DNA of 64,000 nt. It comes from Dactylorhiza incarnata (lineage: Eukaryota; Streptophyta; Magnoliopsida; Asparagales; Orchidaceae). The notes beneath the pieces were generated by a model. It saw nothing but the letters and a program-made list of their open reading frames with translations. It was not told where the DNA came from and searched no databases. Positions 1 to 10,346 of this stretch are shown in pieces. The position numbers and the translations under genes were made by a program. The stretch covers positions 5,456,001 to 5,520,000 of the forward strand of contig JAWHQI010000065.1 in assembly GCA_033032865.1 (NCBI GenBank). Direction: 5' to 3'. The first letter of the stretch is position 1, and each line of letters opens with the position of its first letter.

Positions 1-1
1 G

Positions 2-1535
2 TTGGCAGATTGCGAGCCGCACTCCTACGACGAAGCTGCCCAGGAGAAAACTTGGAGGACGGCGATGGGTGCTGAGATAGCCTCCATAAAGAAGAATGAC
101 ACCTGGAGGTTGGTCGATCCACCCGCAGGCCACAAACCCCTCGGGGTGAAGTGGGTCTACAAGGTGAAGAAGAACAAGGAAGGAGCTGTGGAGAAGCACA
201 AGGCGAGACTCGTCGTGAAGGGCTACAGGCAAGTCCAAGGAGTGGACTACGACGAGGTCTATGCCCCAGTGGCGAGGATTGACACCATCAGGTTGATCAT
301 CGCACTGGCAGCTCACCATGGGTGGAAGGTCTCGCAGATGGACGTGGTGTCGGCCTACCTCAATGGCTACTTGGAGGAAGATGTGTACATCGAGCAGCCT
401 CCTGGATATGAGGTGAGGGGCCAGGAGAGGAAGGTGTGCAAGTTGAACAAGGCACTATATGGTTTGAAGCAATGGGCTCGTGCATGGAATGGAAGGATAG
501 ATGCATACCTCCATAAGCACGGCTACAGGAAGTGTCCTTACGAGTATGCTCTGTACACCAAGGTGGAAGAAAACGGTGATATCATGATCGTATGCCTATA
601 CGTAGACGATATGATATTCACCGGGAACAACCCGGTTATGTACGAAGAATTCAAGAGGATGATGAAGAGGGAGTTTGAGATGACCGATCTGGGAGAGCTG
701 ACCTACTTCTTGGGTGTCGAGGTGAAGCAGGATGAAGATGGCATTTTCATCTCACAGAAGAAGTATGCGGAGGAGATCTTGAAGAAGTTCAGGATGGAGA
801 ATAGCAAGGCTATCTTCACTCCCGCTGATCCCGGAACAAAGTTGAGGAAGGACTCGAAGGAGGAAGGAGTTGACCCAACCATGTTCAAGAGCCTGGTTGG
901 GAGTTTAAGGTATCTGACCTTCACCCGACCAGATATTATGTACGCTGTTGGAGTAGTGAGCAGGTACATGGAGGAACCAAAGCAGGATCACTTCACGGCT
1001 GCGAAGAGGATCCTGAGGTATGTGAACGGGACGAGAGGTCATGGTCTGATGTACTCCACTGGAGAGGAGTTGAAGTTAGTCGGCTACTCGGATAGCGACT
1101 ACGGACGATCGGAAGAGCACTTCCGGGTATGCGTTCAATATGGGAACCGCGACGTTCTCATGGAGTTCGAAGAAGCAGGCTACTATAGCCTTGTCATCAT
1201 GCGAAGCGGAGTATATAGCGGCGGCGGCATGCGCCTGCCAAGCCATCTGGCTCAGGAAGTTATTAGAGGAGCTACATCATGTGCAGGAAGGGTCAACGAC
1301 AGTGTTAGTGAATAACATGTCGGCCATCCAGCTCGCGAAGAACCCGGTGCTGCATGGGAGGAGCAAGCATATCGAGACTCAATATCATTTTCTTCGGGAG
1401 CAAATGGAGCAGAAGACCGTGGAGGTCGTGTATTGCCCTACCGGAGAGCAGGTCGCGTATATTTTCACTAAGGCTTTGAAGGTGGAGACGTTCGCGAAGC
1501 TCAAAGGCAAGCTCGGCATGTGCTGCCAAGCTTGA
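2..1535 (+). pseudogene. Copia element A1: 3' part of gag-pol (reverse transcriptase, RNase H)
   Basis: This is the C-terminal part of a Ty1/copia polyprotein whose 5' part lies before the window. The start reads as the copia reverse transcriptase, with the ARLVVKGYRQ and QMDVVSAYLNG blocks and the catalytic YVDD at 599-610. RNase H follows, with the SSCEAEYIAAA block and a KHIETQYHFLRE block near the end. The frame shifts by one around 1105, inside the segment that normally reads SDYxGDxRKSTSGY, so RT and RNase H are no longer in one frame. The TGA stop is at 1533-1535, just before the polypurine tract. The product would reverse-transcribe element RNA in cytoplasmic particles if it were intact. 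The copia assignment is firm; I do not assign a lineage. Confidence 0.93.
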
Positions 1536-1544
1536 GGGGGAGTT
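1531..1544 (+). other. Polypurine tract of element A1
   Basis: A purine-rich run (GAGGGGGAG) sits directly before the TGTTGG start of the LTR. It is the usual plus-strand DNA primer of LTR retrotransposons. It begins inside the polyprotein stop region, as in other copia elements of this window. Confidence 0.8.
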
Positions 1545-2412
1545 TGTTGGTTTTGAGCTGTGTTGACTTGGTCAACAAGTTTTATTTAAAAGCTTTTATT
1601 ATTAAGTTTTTAAGATGTATAGGTGGAGGAGAGAGAGAGCCGCATTTATTGCGGAGAGAGAATTTGTTTGGTTTTACTTTGCCTATAAATAGGCGTGTAA
1701 CCCTTTGATTTTTGAGTAGAGGTGAATAGAAGAAATTGAGTTTAAGTTTATGTAGAAACTAGAGAGAGAGAGAGGAAAGAGTGGCATGAGATTTTTTTTC
1801 TGGCAGAAATATAGAGTGTAGAGAGAGAGTGAGATTTAGAGTTTAATTCCCGCAGGAACTCATCTCGGTGGAATAGTTTTTTTTTTCTCGCATTCCTCTC
1901 TCGCCAGCCCGTCTCCCGCAGGTTTTTCCCGCCTGGAAGTTCTCGCCCAGTCCTTCTCGCCGCAGGGGGTTCTCGCGTGGAGGAGCATCTCGCCAAGTTG
2001 TTGGTCTCGCCAGAAGCAGACCCTACTCGCAGGAAGTTCCCGCTACAGCCAGCTCGCCGGAGTTGCTGTGGAGAAGATCTCGCCTGAAGTTGTCTCGCCC
2101 ACGTGGAGGAGAAAGGGGAGCAGCCTGCTCGCACTCGCTGATACAGGAGTCTCGCCGGAGTGGTTGAAGGGAGATCTCGCCGTGAGTTGTGAGAGTGCTC
2201 GCCGAGAGTGGTTGTACTCGCCGGAGTCAAGGTTGAGCTCGCGCGAGGTAGAGCTCTCGCCGAGTAGTGGTGCTCGCGAGGTGGGGCTCGTCGTGTGGAG
2301 TTTGCCGAAAGGTGTTAGCGCCGAAGTAAGCGTACTTGTCGGAGGATTGACGAGGAGAAGAGGTGCTCGGCAAAGGAGACTGTGTTGAGGTAGCGAGGTC
2401 GCGCTTCCAACA
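1545..2412 (+). repeat. 3' LTR of copia element A1 (right end uncertain)
   Basis: The LTR begins TGTTGG after the polypurine tract. A TATA box (CTATAAATAG) lies near 1683. Downstream of it, about 1890-2300 is crowded with the word CTCGCC/CTCGC, repeated some twenty times in an irregular, non-tandem way. The right end is my estimate: it is placed at CCAACA (2412), because LTRs of this type end in CA, but no second copy or target duplication is available to prove it. Open frames through this stretch on both strands reflect its CG-rich composition and are not genes. Confidence 0.6.
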
Positions 2413-3051
2413 GTATGGAGGAAATTCCAAGCATGCAGCAGCTCGAAGGGATTGTGTGGAAGGAGTGAAGCTAATATTTGAATACGGTTGTCTTGCACTT
2501 GGAGCAAAACTATAGTTTTGGAGGGAGAGAATAGTTTTACTCTCCCTGATGATCACAGCTCCACTACCTGCTCAAGTTGGAAGGAGACCAACTTTTTTTC
2601 ATTTTCCTCCCACACTTTTCTGGCCACCGAAACCCAAAGAGGAGGCCTTGGCTTGGTAAAATTGGAGGATTGTCGAAGGTTTTCGACCATGTTTGTTTAG
2701 GGAGATCATTGCCTCCGTTCATACCTCCGCAGAACGTGTTGAGGTGAATCTTTCTCACAAGTTTAGGATCGCCTGTGCCTCTCAAAAGAGTTTCAATGTA
2801 TAGATCTTTGGCCTGGATGAAGACTATTTCTGTTAACACTCAACTTCATTTCAACTTACATAAAAAGTGACTAGCAGTTTTGGTGAAAATCTGTATATCA
2901 ATTTTTCATTCGTGTTATGTCACCCTGACAGCAGAGTTATTTTTGTTATCTTTTTTATATGCGATTGGAAGAAGACTTGTACTTTGGATGATCAACTCAA
3001 CCTTAGGTTGAATACACAATGTCTCTACCAAGTCATTTCGACTGCAGATCC
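2413..3051. other. Sequence between A1 LTR and element A2, no assigned gene
   Basis: No retrotransposon domain is visible here. On the minus strand about 2564-2820 an open stretch of about 85 residues contains a block reading LNTFCGGMNGGND, followed by a basic segment. It is bounded by an AG (acceptor-like) near 2820 and an AG|GT (donor-like) near 2567, so it could be an exon of an unknown or captured gene. I do not recognise the protein. The rest is AT-rich and unremarkable. The tract continues beyond the A2 insertion at 9365. Confidence 0.3.
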
Positions 3052-3074
3052 TGTTGAATGTTGAAGTGCTGCAT

Positions 3075-3105
<31 letters not shown>

Positions 3106-3676
3106 CGAGTGGGGCGAGTTGATGGTCCCAGGCGAGTGGAGGAAGAGGAGAGGCCATGCGAGTGGGATTCTGGAGCCATGCGAGTGGAGCAAGTGATGTG
3201 TGCTGTGCTTGTGAGGGAGTGGAGTTGGCTAGTGTATGAAGAGAAGAAGTGTTGTGCTGTGCATGGAGTTTGAAGATGGCGAGTGGGGTGTGTGTGTGTT
3301 AGGCGAGTGGAAGCTTGGGGGGCTGCCTACTATGGCTGGCGAGTGGAATGAGGAGGAGTGCATGCTTGTGAGGAGAGGTGAAGTTGGCGAGTGGAGACTG
3401 CATGCAGGGGGTGTGCGAGTGCAATCCTTGCCGAGTGGGAATTGTGCATGGAGGGGGGTTGCCTTGAGTTGGCCTTGCCGAGTGGAGCAGGAGGAGGGGG
3501 CTGCCTTGTGATGTTGGCGAGTGCGAGTGCACTTGTGTTGTGCTTGCCGAGTGGAGAGTGTGATGTGACATGCGCATGCAAAGGTTGTGTGCGTGTGCAT
3601 GCAAAAGGATACCCCCCCGACCCTACCTCATTGTGTTTTCCTATAAATACCCCCCTAATGTTGTGTAATGCTAATG

Positions 3677-3754
<78 letters not shown>

Positions 3755-4093
3755 AGAGAAGAGTTGAGAGAGTGGGAGTGTGCCTACACCCCAAGAGGTC
3801 CAACCCCAACCCGCATCTCAGCGAGAGGTGGAGAGTGCACTGTGAGGTGAAGAGTGCAGGGTTGAGTGAGTTGAAGTGGAGAGTGCGTTGACAAGCTCAA
3901 CGACACCTAGTGGAGAAGCGGACCTTGTCCGCGACAAGTTTTATTGTTTTTCATATATCCCAGCTGACGTGATTCAAGGTGTATGCACCTTGTAGCCAGC
4001 TTGTCGTTGTTGTAATCTGCCTAGTTATAAAGAGTTACTTCGTCTTTGTTCATCGTTGGTGTTCTTGTACTTAAAGCACACAAAAATTTAACA
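3052..4093 (+). repeat. 5' LTR of element A2
   Basis: Starts TGTTGAATG and ends TTTAACA, directly before the primer site. A 31-nt G run occupies 3075-3105. From about 3105 to 3560 the word GCGAGTGG or CCGAGTGG recurs roughly fifteen to twenty times without fixed spacing. A TATA box (CTATAAATA) is at 3641-3649, followed by a long GA microsatellite (about 3680-3757). A segment around 3911-3938, starting GGAGAAGCGGAC, is conserved in the LTR of element B although the word arrays differ entirely. The array lies upstream of the TATA box, in U3. Confidence 0.95.
3680..3757. repeat. GA microsatellite in A2 5' LTR
   Basis: About 78 bp of nearly pure GA, just after the TATA box, so it would be in the 5' leader of the RNA. 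The 3' LTR has a slightly shorter copy (about 8955-9022). GA leaders of this kind often differ in length between LTRs through slippage. Confidence 0.9.
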
Positions 4094-4110
4094 TGGTATC
4101 AGAGGTAGGT
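4094..4110 (+). promoter_or_regulatory. Primer binding site of element A2
   Basis: TGGTATCAGAGG follows the LTR directly. It matches the common copia primer site complementary to the 3' end of initiator methionine tRNA (TGGTATCAGAGC in most plant elements), with the last base changed. Confidence 0.85.
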
Positions 4111-4155
4111 TGCTGAAGCGGCGCGTGCTATCGAGGTTCAAGATTGACATCCAAG

Positions 4156-5973
4156 ATGGACGCCGGAGGAGGTTATGCGAGAGGACTAGACATTGAGCTG
4201 CTCACCCAGACCAACTACAAGAAGTGGAAGTCATGCATGGAGAGCTACCTGCTTGGAGAGGACCTATGGGAGGTCGTTGGAGGAGAAGAGCAGGCAGAAG
4301 TGTTTCCTATCGATGACAATGGTCTAGCTGTGAGAGAGTGGAGGAAGACCAACGCCAAGGCGGAGTTCACCTTGAAGAGAGCTATCTCTCCTGACTTGTT
4401 CGACCACATCATGGGGTGCAAGTCAGCGTTAGAGATCTGGAGTGCCCTTGATGGGATATTCAACAAGAAGAATGTAGCGCGGCTACAGTTCCTGGAGAAT
4501 GAGTTGGCGCGGTCCACTCAAGGAGAGTTGTCGGTATCCACCTTCTTCTTGAAGGTGAAGAACTTGTGTGCTGAGATCTCGGCCTTGGATCCTGACGAGC
4601 CGATCTCAGAAGCGAAGCTGAAGAGGCACATACTCCGAGGTCTGCGGAAGGAGTATGTTCCGTTTATCACATCTGTGCAAGGATGGGCTAATCAGCCCAC
4701 CTTACTGGAGCTGGAGAACCTGCTGTCGTCACAGGAGAGCTTGGCGAAGCAGATGGCAGGAGTGTCTATCTCAGGGGGAGATATCGAGGCGTTGTTCTCA
4801 GGAAAGAGGAAGTCTTGGGAAAAGAAGAAGAAGAACTCCGGAGATGGACCTTCTACGTCATCTCAGGGAGCTAGGGAGAACTTTCTCCCTCCATATGACC
4901 AGAGGGGGAGACCCCTTTGCATTGCCTGCAAGAAGTATGGGCACATGGCAAAGGAGTGCCGGTCTAATCTCAAGGCCGGTCTTGCTGCTGAGAGAGAGGA
5001 AGACCACCGGAGAGGTGGTGACCATCAAAGAGGTGGAAGAAGAGGAGGAGGAAGAGGTCGAGGTCACCAGGGTGGTGAAGGCGGAGACAACTGCTTCTTG
5101 GCTGAGATGACGGCAACGTCAGTCGATGCCTTAGCCTCGGTCAGCTTCGAGAACGACTGGATAGTGGACTCCGGTTGCGAGCACCAGCTCACTGGAGATG
5201 TGTCTAAGTTTGCCTCCTTGAAGGCATATGGTGGAACTGATGCTATCATCACGGCGGATGATACGGTGCATCCAGTTGAGAAGGAAGGGATGGTATCCCT
5301 GGGAAGTGAAGAGAAGCCCGTGACACTGAAGAGTGTGTATCACGTGCCGGGCATGAAGAAGAATCTCTTCTCGGTTGCGAATGCAGTGGATGCAGGATAC
5401 CACGTGCTGTTCGGACCGAAGGAGGTGAAGTTCCTGAAGAACCTGTCTTCAGTTGATGCTGATGTCACGCTCACCGGGAGAAGGGTGAAGGACTTGTACG
5501 TTCTCTCTACAAGTGCCTATGTGGACAAGCTAAAGACCAACGACAGCGCAGCGATCTGGCATGAGAGGCTAGGTCACGTGGGGATAGACAAGCTGAAGAT
5601 GATTGCGGCGAAGGGCCTGATGTCTGGCCTGCCCAATCTCTCTTCTTGCGGCGACGGCCATGTGTGTGAGGGTTGTCAGTTTGGAAAGTCACATCGACTT
5701 CCATTTGACAAGTCAGAGACCAGGTGTAGGGCATCTCTTGAGTGCATACATGCTGATGTGATGGGGCCGTGCGCCACCCTGACCTATGGAGGAAACAAGT
5801 ATGCGCTGGTCTTGGTGGATGACTACACCCGCTACACGTGGGTGTACTTCATGAGGGAGAAGGCGGAGGTGTTTGAGAAGTTCCAGGAGTGGAAGGAACT
5901 AGTGGAGGGGAGGTTGAACCTGAGGGTGAAGAAGTTAAGAAGTGATAATGGGGGGGGGGGAGTTTACCTCTAA
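4156..5973 (+). pseudogene. Element A2 gag, protease and integrase N-terminal part
   Basis: The natural ATG is at 4156, soon after the primer site; an in-frame TTG at 4144 is not needed. Residues 1 to about 240 are copia gag (UBN2-type capsid). A CCHC zinc knuckle (CIACKKYGHMAKEC) lies at about 4918-4960, then a Gly/Arg-rich tail. The aspartic protease motif is WIVDSGCEHQ (about 5158-5190). The gag-pre-integrase zinc region (HERLGH, CEGCQFGK) and the integrase core with the first catalytic Asp in HADVMGPC follow. The frame is lost at the second catalytic site: codons for SDNGG have become an 11-nt G run (5950-5960), so translation ends at 5973. The gene is therefore broken by homopolymer slippage. 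Confidence 0.93.
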
Positions 5974-7330
5974 CGCTTTTAACTCTTTCTGCAGGAAGTT
6001 CGGCATCCGGCGAGAGCTCTCCTGCGCCCACACCCCTCAGCAGAATGGGGTGGCAGAGAGGAAGATCCGCCATCTGGTGGAGACAACCAGGAGTTGGCTA
6101 CATGCCAAGGGGATCCCCAAAGTCTTATGGGCGGAGGGAATGGCATGTGCCACCCATGTGATCAACCGGCTACCTCTGAGTCCCAACAGGATGGTGTCTC
6201 CACACCAACTCATGTTCGGGGAGAAGCCAGATGTGAGTCACATGAGGGTGTTTGGCTCTACCTGCTTCGTGCACGTTCCAGAGGCTGAGAGAACCAAGTT
6301 GGAGCCGAAGGCGAGGAAGTGTGACTTCATCGGCTACGACGAGAGGAAGAAGGGATGGAAGTGCATGAACCCGCAGACCCACAAGTTCGTCGTCTCGCGC
6401 GACGTTGTGTTTGACGAACTGATCTCGTATCAGGGAGTCTCTTCTGTGGTGCTGCCGGAGAGTGGAGAATCAAGCAGGGGAGAAGAGAGAGTCACTGAGG
6501 ACTCTATGGTGGAGTTGGAGTTATCTCCAAGTGCCCCATCGCCATCTGGCTCAAGGGGAGCATCTGTCTCAGGGGGAGCTTCTGGCTCAGGTGGAGCTTC
6601 AAGCTCTAGAAGCAGGGGGAGTGCTGCTTCAAGAGAAGTTGAAGGAGGAGCTGGAGAGGAGGAGTCTATCGGAGCGGTAGAAAGTGGCCAAGCCTTGAGG
6701 AGGTCGAAGCGGACCATCGTCCCGCCTGCTCGCTATAAGGAGGGGAACTTCGTTAGTTTGGTCTCTTGCTTCTTCGCAGGACCACTCGACGAGAGGGAAC
6801 CTGCCCGCTTTGAAGATGCTGTTGGTACCAAGGAGTGGGACGTGGCCATGGATGAGGAGATGGAGGCCCTGAAGAAGAACGAGACATGGGACCTTGTTCC
6901 CAAGATGGAGGGCATCAAGCCTGTCACCTGCAAGTGGGTGTACAAGGTGAATAAGAGAGCTGATGGAGAAGTGGAGCGGTACAAGGCTAGGCTTGTCGCT
7001 CGAGGTTTCTCTCAAACCTATGGAGAGGACTATGAGGAGACCTTCAGTCCTGTAGCGAAGATGACGTCGGTGAGGACGATCATTGCCCTAGCAGCGTGCA
7101 GAGGGTGGAAGCTGTGGCAGCTGGACGTGAAGAATGCATTCCTATACGGAGAGATAGATAAGGACATATTCATGGTGCAACCACCTGGATGTGTCCAAGT
7201 CTCAGCCACGTCATGTCTGCAAGTTGAAGAAGGCCCTCTATGGGTTGAAGCAGGCACCGAGAGCCTGGTATGGGAAGATTGCAGAGTATCTGCAGTTCTG
7301 TGGTTACGGTGCCTCAGACTCAGACTCTAG
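5942..7330 (+). pseudogene. Element A2 integrase C-terminal part and start of reverse transcriptase
   Basis: In the next frame, integrase resumes with the FTSNAFNSF and HTPQQNGVAERK blocks and ends in the usual GKRRV-like region of copia integrases. A Ser/Gly-rich linker (about 6470-6640) precedes the RT, which begins near TWDLVPKMEG. RT blocks ARLVARGFSQTYG and [11 protein letters not shown] (metal-binding Asp) are intact. A second frameshift occurs at about 7190, inside the PPGYV block, after which this frame reads nonsense until 7330. The G run at 5950-5960 lies at the junction with the upstream part. Confidence 0.92.
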
Positions 7331-8342
7331 CATGTTCGTGAAGAAGAGTGGAGATCTTCACGTGCTGGTGCTGCTGTACGTCGACGACATGATCATGACA
7401 GGGAACAACGGTGAAGAGGTCGCGGTGCTGAGACAGCAGCTAGCCATCCGATTTGAGATGAAGGATCTTGGTGAACTGCACTATTTCCTTGGACTTTAAG
7501 TGGAGAAGAGAAGTGGCGGGCTGCTCGTGACCCAGAAGGCGTATGCCGAGAAGATCATCGAGAGATTCGGCATGAAGGAGGGGAAGAGCAGCTCCGTTCC
7601 ACTGGAGGTTGGGCTGAAGCTTCGGAAGGAAGAAGGGAGGATTCTTCCTGATCCGAAGATCTTCCGGGCACTGGTGGGGAGCCTTATCTATCTGACCATC
7701 ACAAGGCCGGACATCGCCTTTGCTGTCGGCCGAGTGAGTCGGTACATGCAGGAGCCGCGGAAGCCTCATGTGGAGGCAGCCAAGGGAATACTGAAGTATG
7801 TGAAGGGCACCCTGGAGATGGGGTTGTTCTATGGAGGGAGGACCGACTTCAAGCTGCATGGCTACACAGATGCAGACTACGCAGGAGACGCTGATGACCG
7901 CAAGTCGACATCAGGTTACGTGTTCATGTGTGGAGCCACTGCCATCTCGTGGTGCAGCAAGAAGCAGGACTCCATTTCCCTCTCCACCACTGAGGCCGAG
8001 TACAAGGCGTCGTCCTTAGCAGCTCAGGAGTGTGTCTGGCTGAGGAGGCTGGTGGAAGATGTGGATGAGAAGGTCAGCGGACCTACTGTGCTGCGTGGCG
8101 ACAACGAGAGCGCTCTGAAGCTGGCAACCAACCCAGTTTGTCACGCAAGGACGAAGCACATAGAGATCGAGCACCACTTCATCCGAGAGAAGGTGTTGGG
8201 TGGCTCGCTTGCGGTAGAGCACGTGCGGAGTGAAGAGAACCTGGCGGACATCTTTACAAAGCCCCTATCTGCGGGGCCGTTCAAGAAGCTTCGCGCTTGC
8301 CTTGGAGTTGTCCCTGATGCACACTTCAAGGGGGAGTGTTGA
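7191..8342 (+). pseudogene. Element A2 reverse transcriptase C-terminal part and RNase H
   Basis: The third frame carries [17 protein letters not shown], the catalytic YVDD (7377-7388) and the FLGL block. A TAA at 7498-7500 interrupts the protein just after FLGL, where the family has Gln. RNase H follows with DADYAGDxxDRKSTSGY, STTEAEYKAS and KHIEIEHHFIREK. The terminal stop codon TGA (8340-8342) lies inside the 3' LTR (TGTTGA), so the LTR itself ends the reading frame. The polypurine tract AAGGGGGAG (8328-8336) overlaps the last codons. Confidence 0.93.
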
Positions 8343-8952
8343 ATGTTGAAGTGCTGCATGGTGGGGGGGGGGGGGGGGGGGGGCGAGTGGGGCGAGTTGA
8401 TGGTCCCAGGCGAGTGGAGGAAGAGGAGAGGCCATGCGAGTGGGATTCTGGAACTATGCGAGTGGAGCAAGTGATGTGTGCTGTGCTTGTGAGGGAGTGG
8501 AGTTGGCTAGTGTATGAAGAGAAGAAGTGTTGTGCTGTGCATGGAGTTTGAAGATGGCGAGTGGGGTGTGTGTGTGTTAGGCGAGTGGAAGCTTGGGGGG
8601 CTGCCTACTATGGCTGGCGAGTGGAATGAGGAGGAGTGCATGCTTGTGAGGAGAGGTGAAGTTGGCGAGTGGAGACTGCATGCAGGGGGTGTGCGAGTGC
8701 AATCCTTGCCGAGTGGGAGTTGTGCATGGAGGGGGGGTTGCCTTGAGTTGGCCTTGCCGAGTGGAGCAGGAGGAGGGGGCTGCCTTGTGATGTTGGCGAG
8801 TGCGAGTGCACTTGTGTTGTGCTTGCCGAGTGGAGAGTGTGATGTGACATGTGCATGCAAAGGTTGTGTGCGTGTGCATGCAAAAGGATACCCCCCATCC
8901 TACCTCATTGTGTTTTTCTATAAATACCCCCTAGTGTTGTGTAATGCTAATG

Positions 8953-9024
<72 letters not shown>

Positions 9025-9359
9025 AAGAGTTGAGAGAGTGGGAGTGTGCCTACACCCCAAGAGGTCCAACCCCAACCCGCATCTCAGCGAGAGGTGGAGA
9101 GTGCACTGTGAGGTGAAGAGTGCAGGGTTGAGTGAGTTGAAGTGGAGAGTGCGTTGACAAGCTCAACGGCACCTAGTGGAGAAGCGGACCTTGTCCGCGA
9201 AAAGTTTTATTGTTTTTCATATATCCCAGCTGACGTGATTCAAGGTGTATGCACCTTGTAGCCAGCTTGTCGTTGTTGTAATCTGCCTAGTTATAAAGAG
9301 TTACTTCGTCTTTGTTCATCGTTGGTGTTCTTGTACTTAAAGCACACAAAAATTTAACA
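8337..9359 (+). repeat. 3' LTR of element A2
   Basis: Same structure as the 5' copy: TGTTGAATG start, G run of 21 nt (8363-8383), GCGAGTGG word array, TATA box at about 8919-8926, GA microsatellite (about 8955-9022) and TTTAACA end. It is 1023 bp against 1042 bp for the 5' LTR; much of the difference lies in the homopolymer and microsatellite. Confidence 0.95.
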
Positions 9360-9364
9360 GATCC

Positions 9365-9650
9365 GTGGTATCAAAAAACTTGCAGATTCAATGTAATTGT
9401 AAATCGGAATGAGTTCATTGTAGTATAATTGTAGGTTTGCATGCCTACAGAATTTTCTTTTTACAACCAATATGCACATAGTTGAATATATGCGGCTGTC
9501 GTAGAATAGTGCCCCATTGTTTCTACTTTGTTTAGAACCTGAAGTAAGGGTTGTTCCCACGCGATGTAAGATTCTAAATTGCTATGAAATTCTTTAAGCT
9601 TACTTAATGTTAAAGTTAATGAATGACTATTCACTTCTTCTGGTAAAAAC
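9365..9650. other. Short AT-rich tract between elements A2 and B
   Basis: This is the continuation of the sequence into which A2 inserted. It is AT-rich and I see no gene, repeat or retrotransposon domain. Its last five bases (AAAAC, 9646-9650) should be the target duplication of element B, but the matching copy is lost with the end of B's 3' LTR. Confidence 0.5.
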
Positions 9651-10291
9651 TGTTGAGAATTGTGAAGTGAGCTAGCGCAGGCGCTAGCACTAGCGCCGGC
9701 GCTAGCCCAACTTCCAGATGGCAGCTCCGGAATCTATAAATAGGGGGGCAACCCCCCTACAGAGTATATCAGAGAAAGAAGGAGACTTGAGCGGTATGAA
9801 TAGGCGGTCTCAGTGAGAGCGAACTTGGAGTAAGTTCAGCAGAGGAGCTTGGGCGGTCTGAATAGGCGGTCTCAAGTGGGAGTGAACTCAGAGTGAGTTC
9901 AGAGCGACCTAGAGCATGGTTCACGAGCTGTGTGAGATCGCTGAGATAGCGCAAGCGCTAGCGGGTAGCGCAGGCGCTAGCGGTCTGTTGTGGTTTGGCG
10001 GCCTGCATCTGCGGTCTCATCAGGAGAGTGCAAGCAGCGAGCTCGCGCGGTCTGAGATAGCGCAGGCGCTAGTGCTAGTGCATATGCTAGCGAGTATAGG
10101 AGAAGCGGACTCTGTCTGCGACTAGTTGTTGTTTCTTATTCTTGTCTGTTGTGAATCAAGTTGTATGCGACTTATATTCAGTCCATTCTCTTATAATTGT
10201 TGTAACTACTTGCCAAGCAATAAAGAAGTATTTTTTTTGTTCATTCTTGGTGTACTTTTCTCAGTGTTCTATAGATCTTGAAAACTTCACA
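9651..10291 (+). repeat. 5' LTR of copia element B
   Basis: Begins TGTTGAGAATTG and ends ACTTCACA before the primer site. The TATA box (CTATAAATAG) is early, at 9734-9743. Two groups of palindromic words flank the transcribed part: 9671-9688 is GCTAGCGC-AG-GCGCTAGC with perfect arms, and 9690-9705 is a second perfect palindrome around CGCCGGCG. More copies lie at 9944-9980 and 10055-10092. After the second group comes GGAGAAGCGGAC (about 10099), which is shared with A2. The 641-bp LTR is thus a sister of the A2 LTR with a different word array. Confidence 0.92.
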
Positions 10292-10308
10292 TGGTATCAG
10301 AGCCAGGT
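10292..10308 (+). promoter_or_regulatory. Primer binding site of element B
   Basis: TGGTATCAGAGCCAGG directly after the LTR matches the initiator methionine tRNA primer site exactly through TGGTATCAGAGC. Confidence 0.87.
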
Positions 10309-10346
10309 TGGAACAAACACTGAGTTACAAGTACTGAGCAACCAAG

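Larger units (their letters stand above)
3052..9359 (+). mobile_element. Complete Ty1/copia element A2 with 5-bp target duplication
   Basis: Two LTRs (3052-4093 and 8337-9359) flank a primer site, a gag-pol region and a polypurine tract, in the order gag, protease, integrase, RT, RNase H, which defines copia. The host bases GATCC occur at 3047-3051 and again at 9360-9364, a perfect 5-bp target-site duplication that fixes both ends. The coding region has two frameshifts and one stop, so this copy cannot make a full polyprotein. The LTRs are very similar and differ mostly in poly-G and GA-repeat length, which suggests a fairly recent insertion. Its closest relative in the window is element B. 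Confidence 0.96.

Noticed and set aside
3330..3809. Serine/leucine-rich minus-strand frame over the GA microsatellite
   Set aside because: The composition comes from the GA repeat, and the same occurs in the other LTR.
9360..9380. GTGGTATCAAAAAAC as a primer site of an older element
   Set aside because: It resembles TGGTATCA but no LTR end precedes it once A2 is removed (flank is TTTCGACTGCAGATCC).
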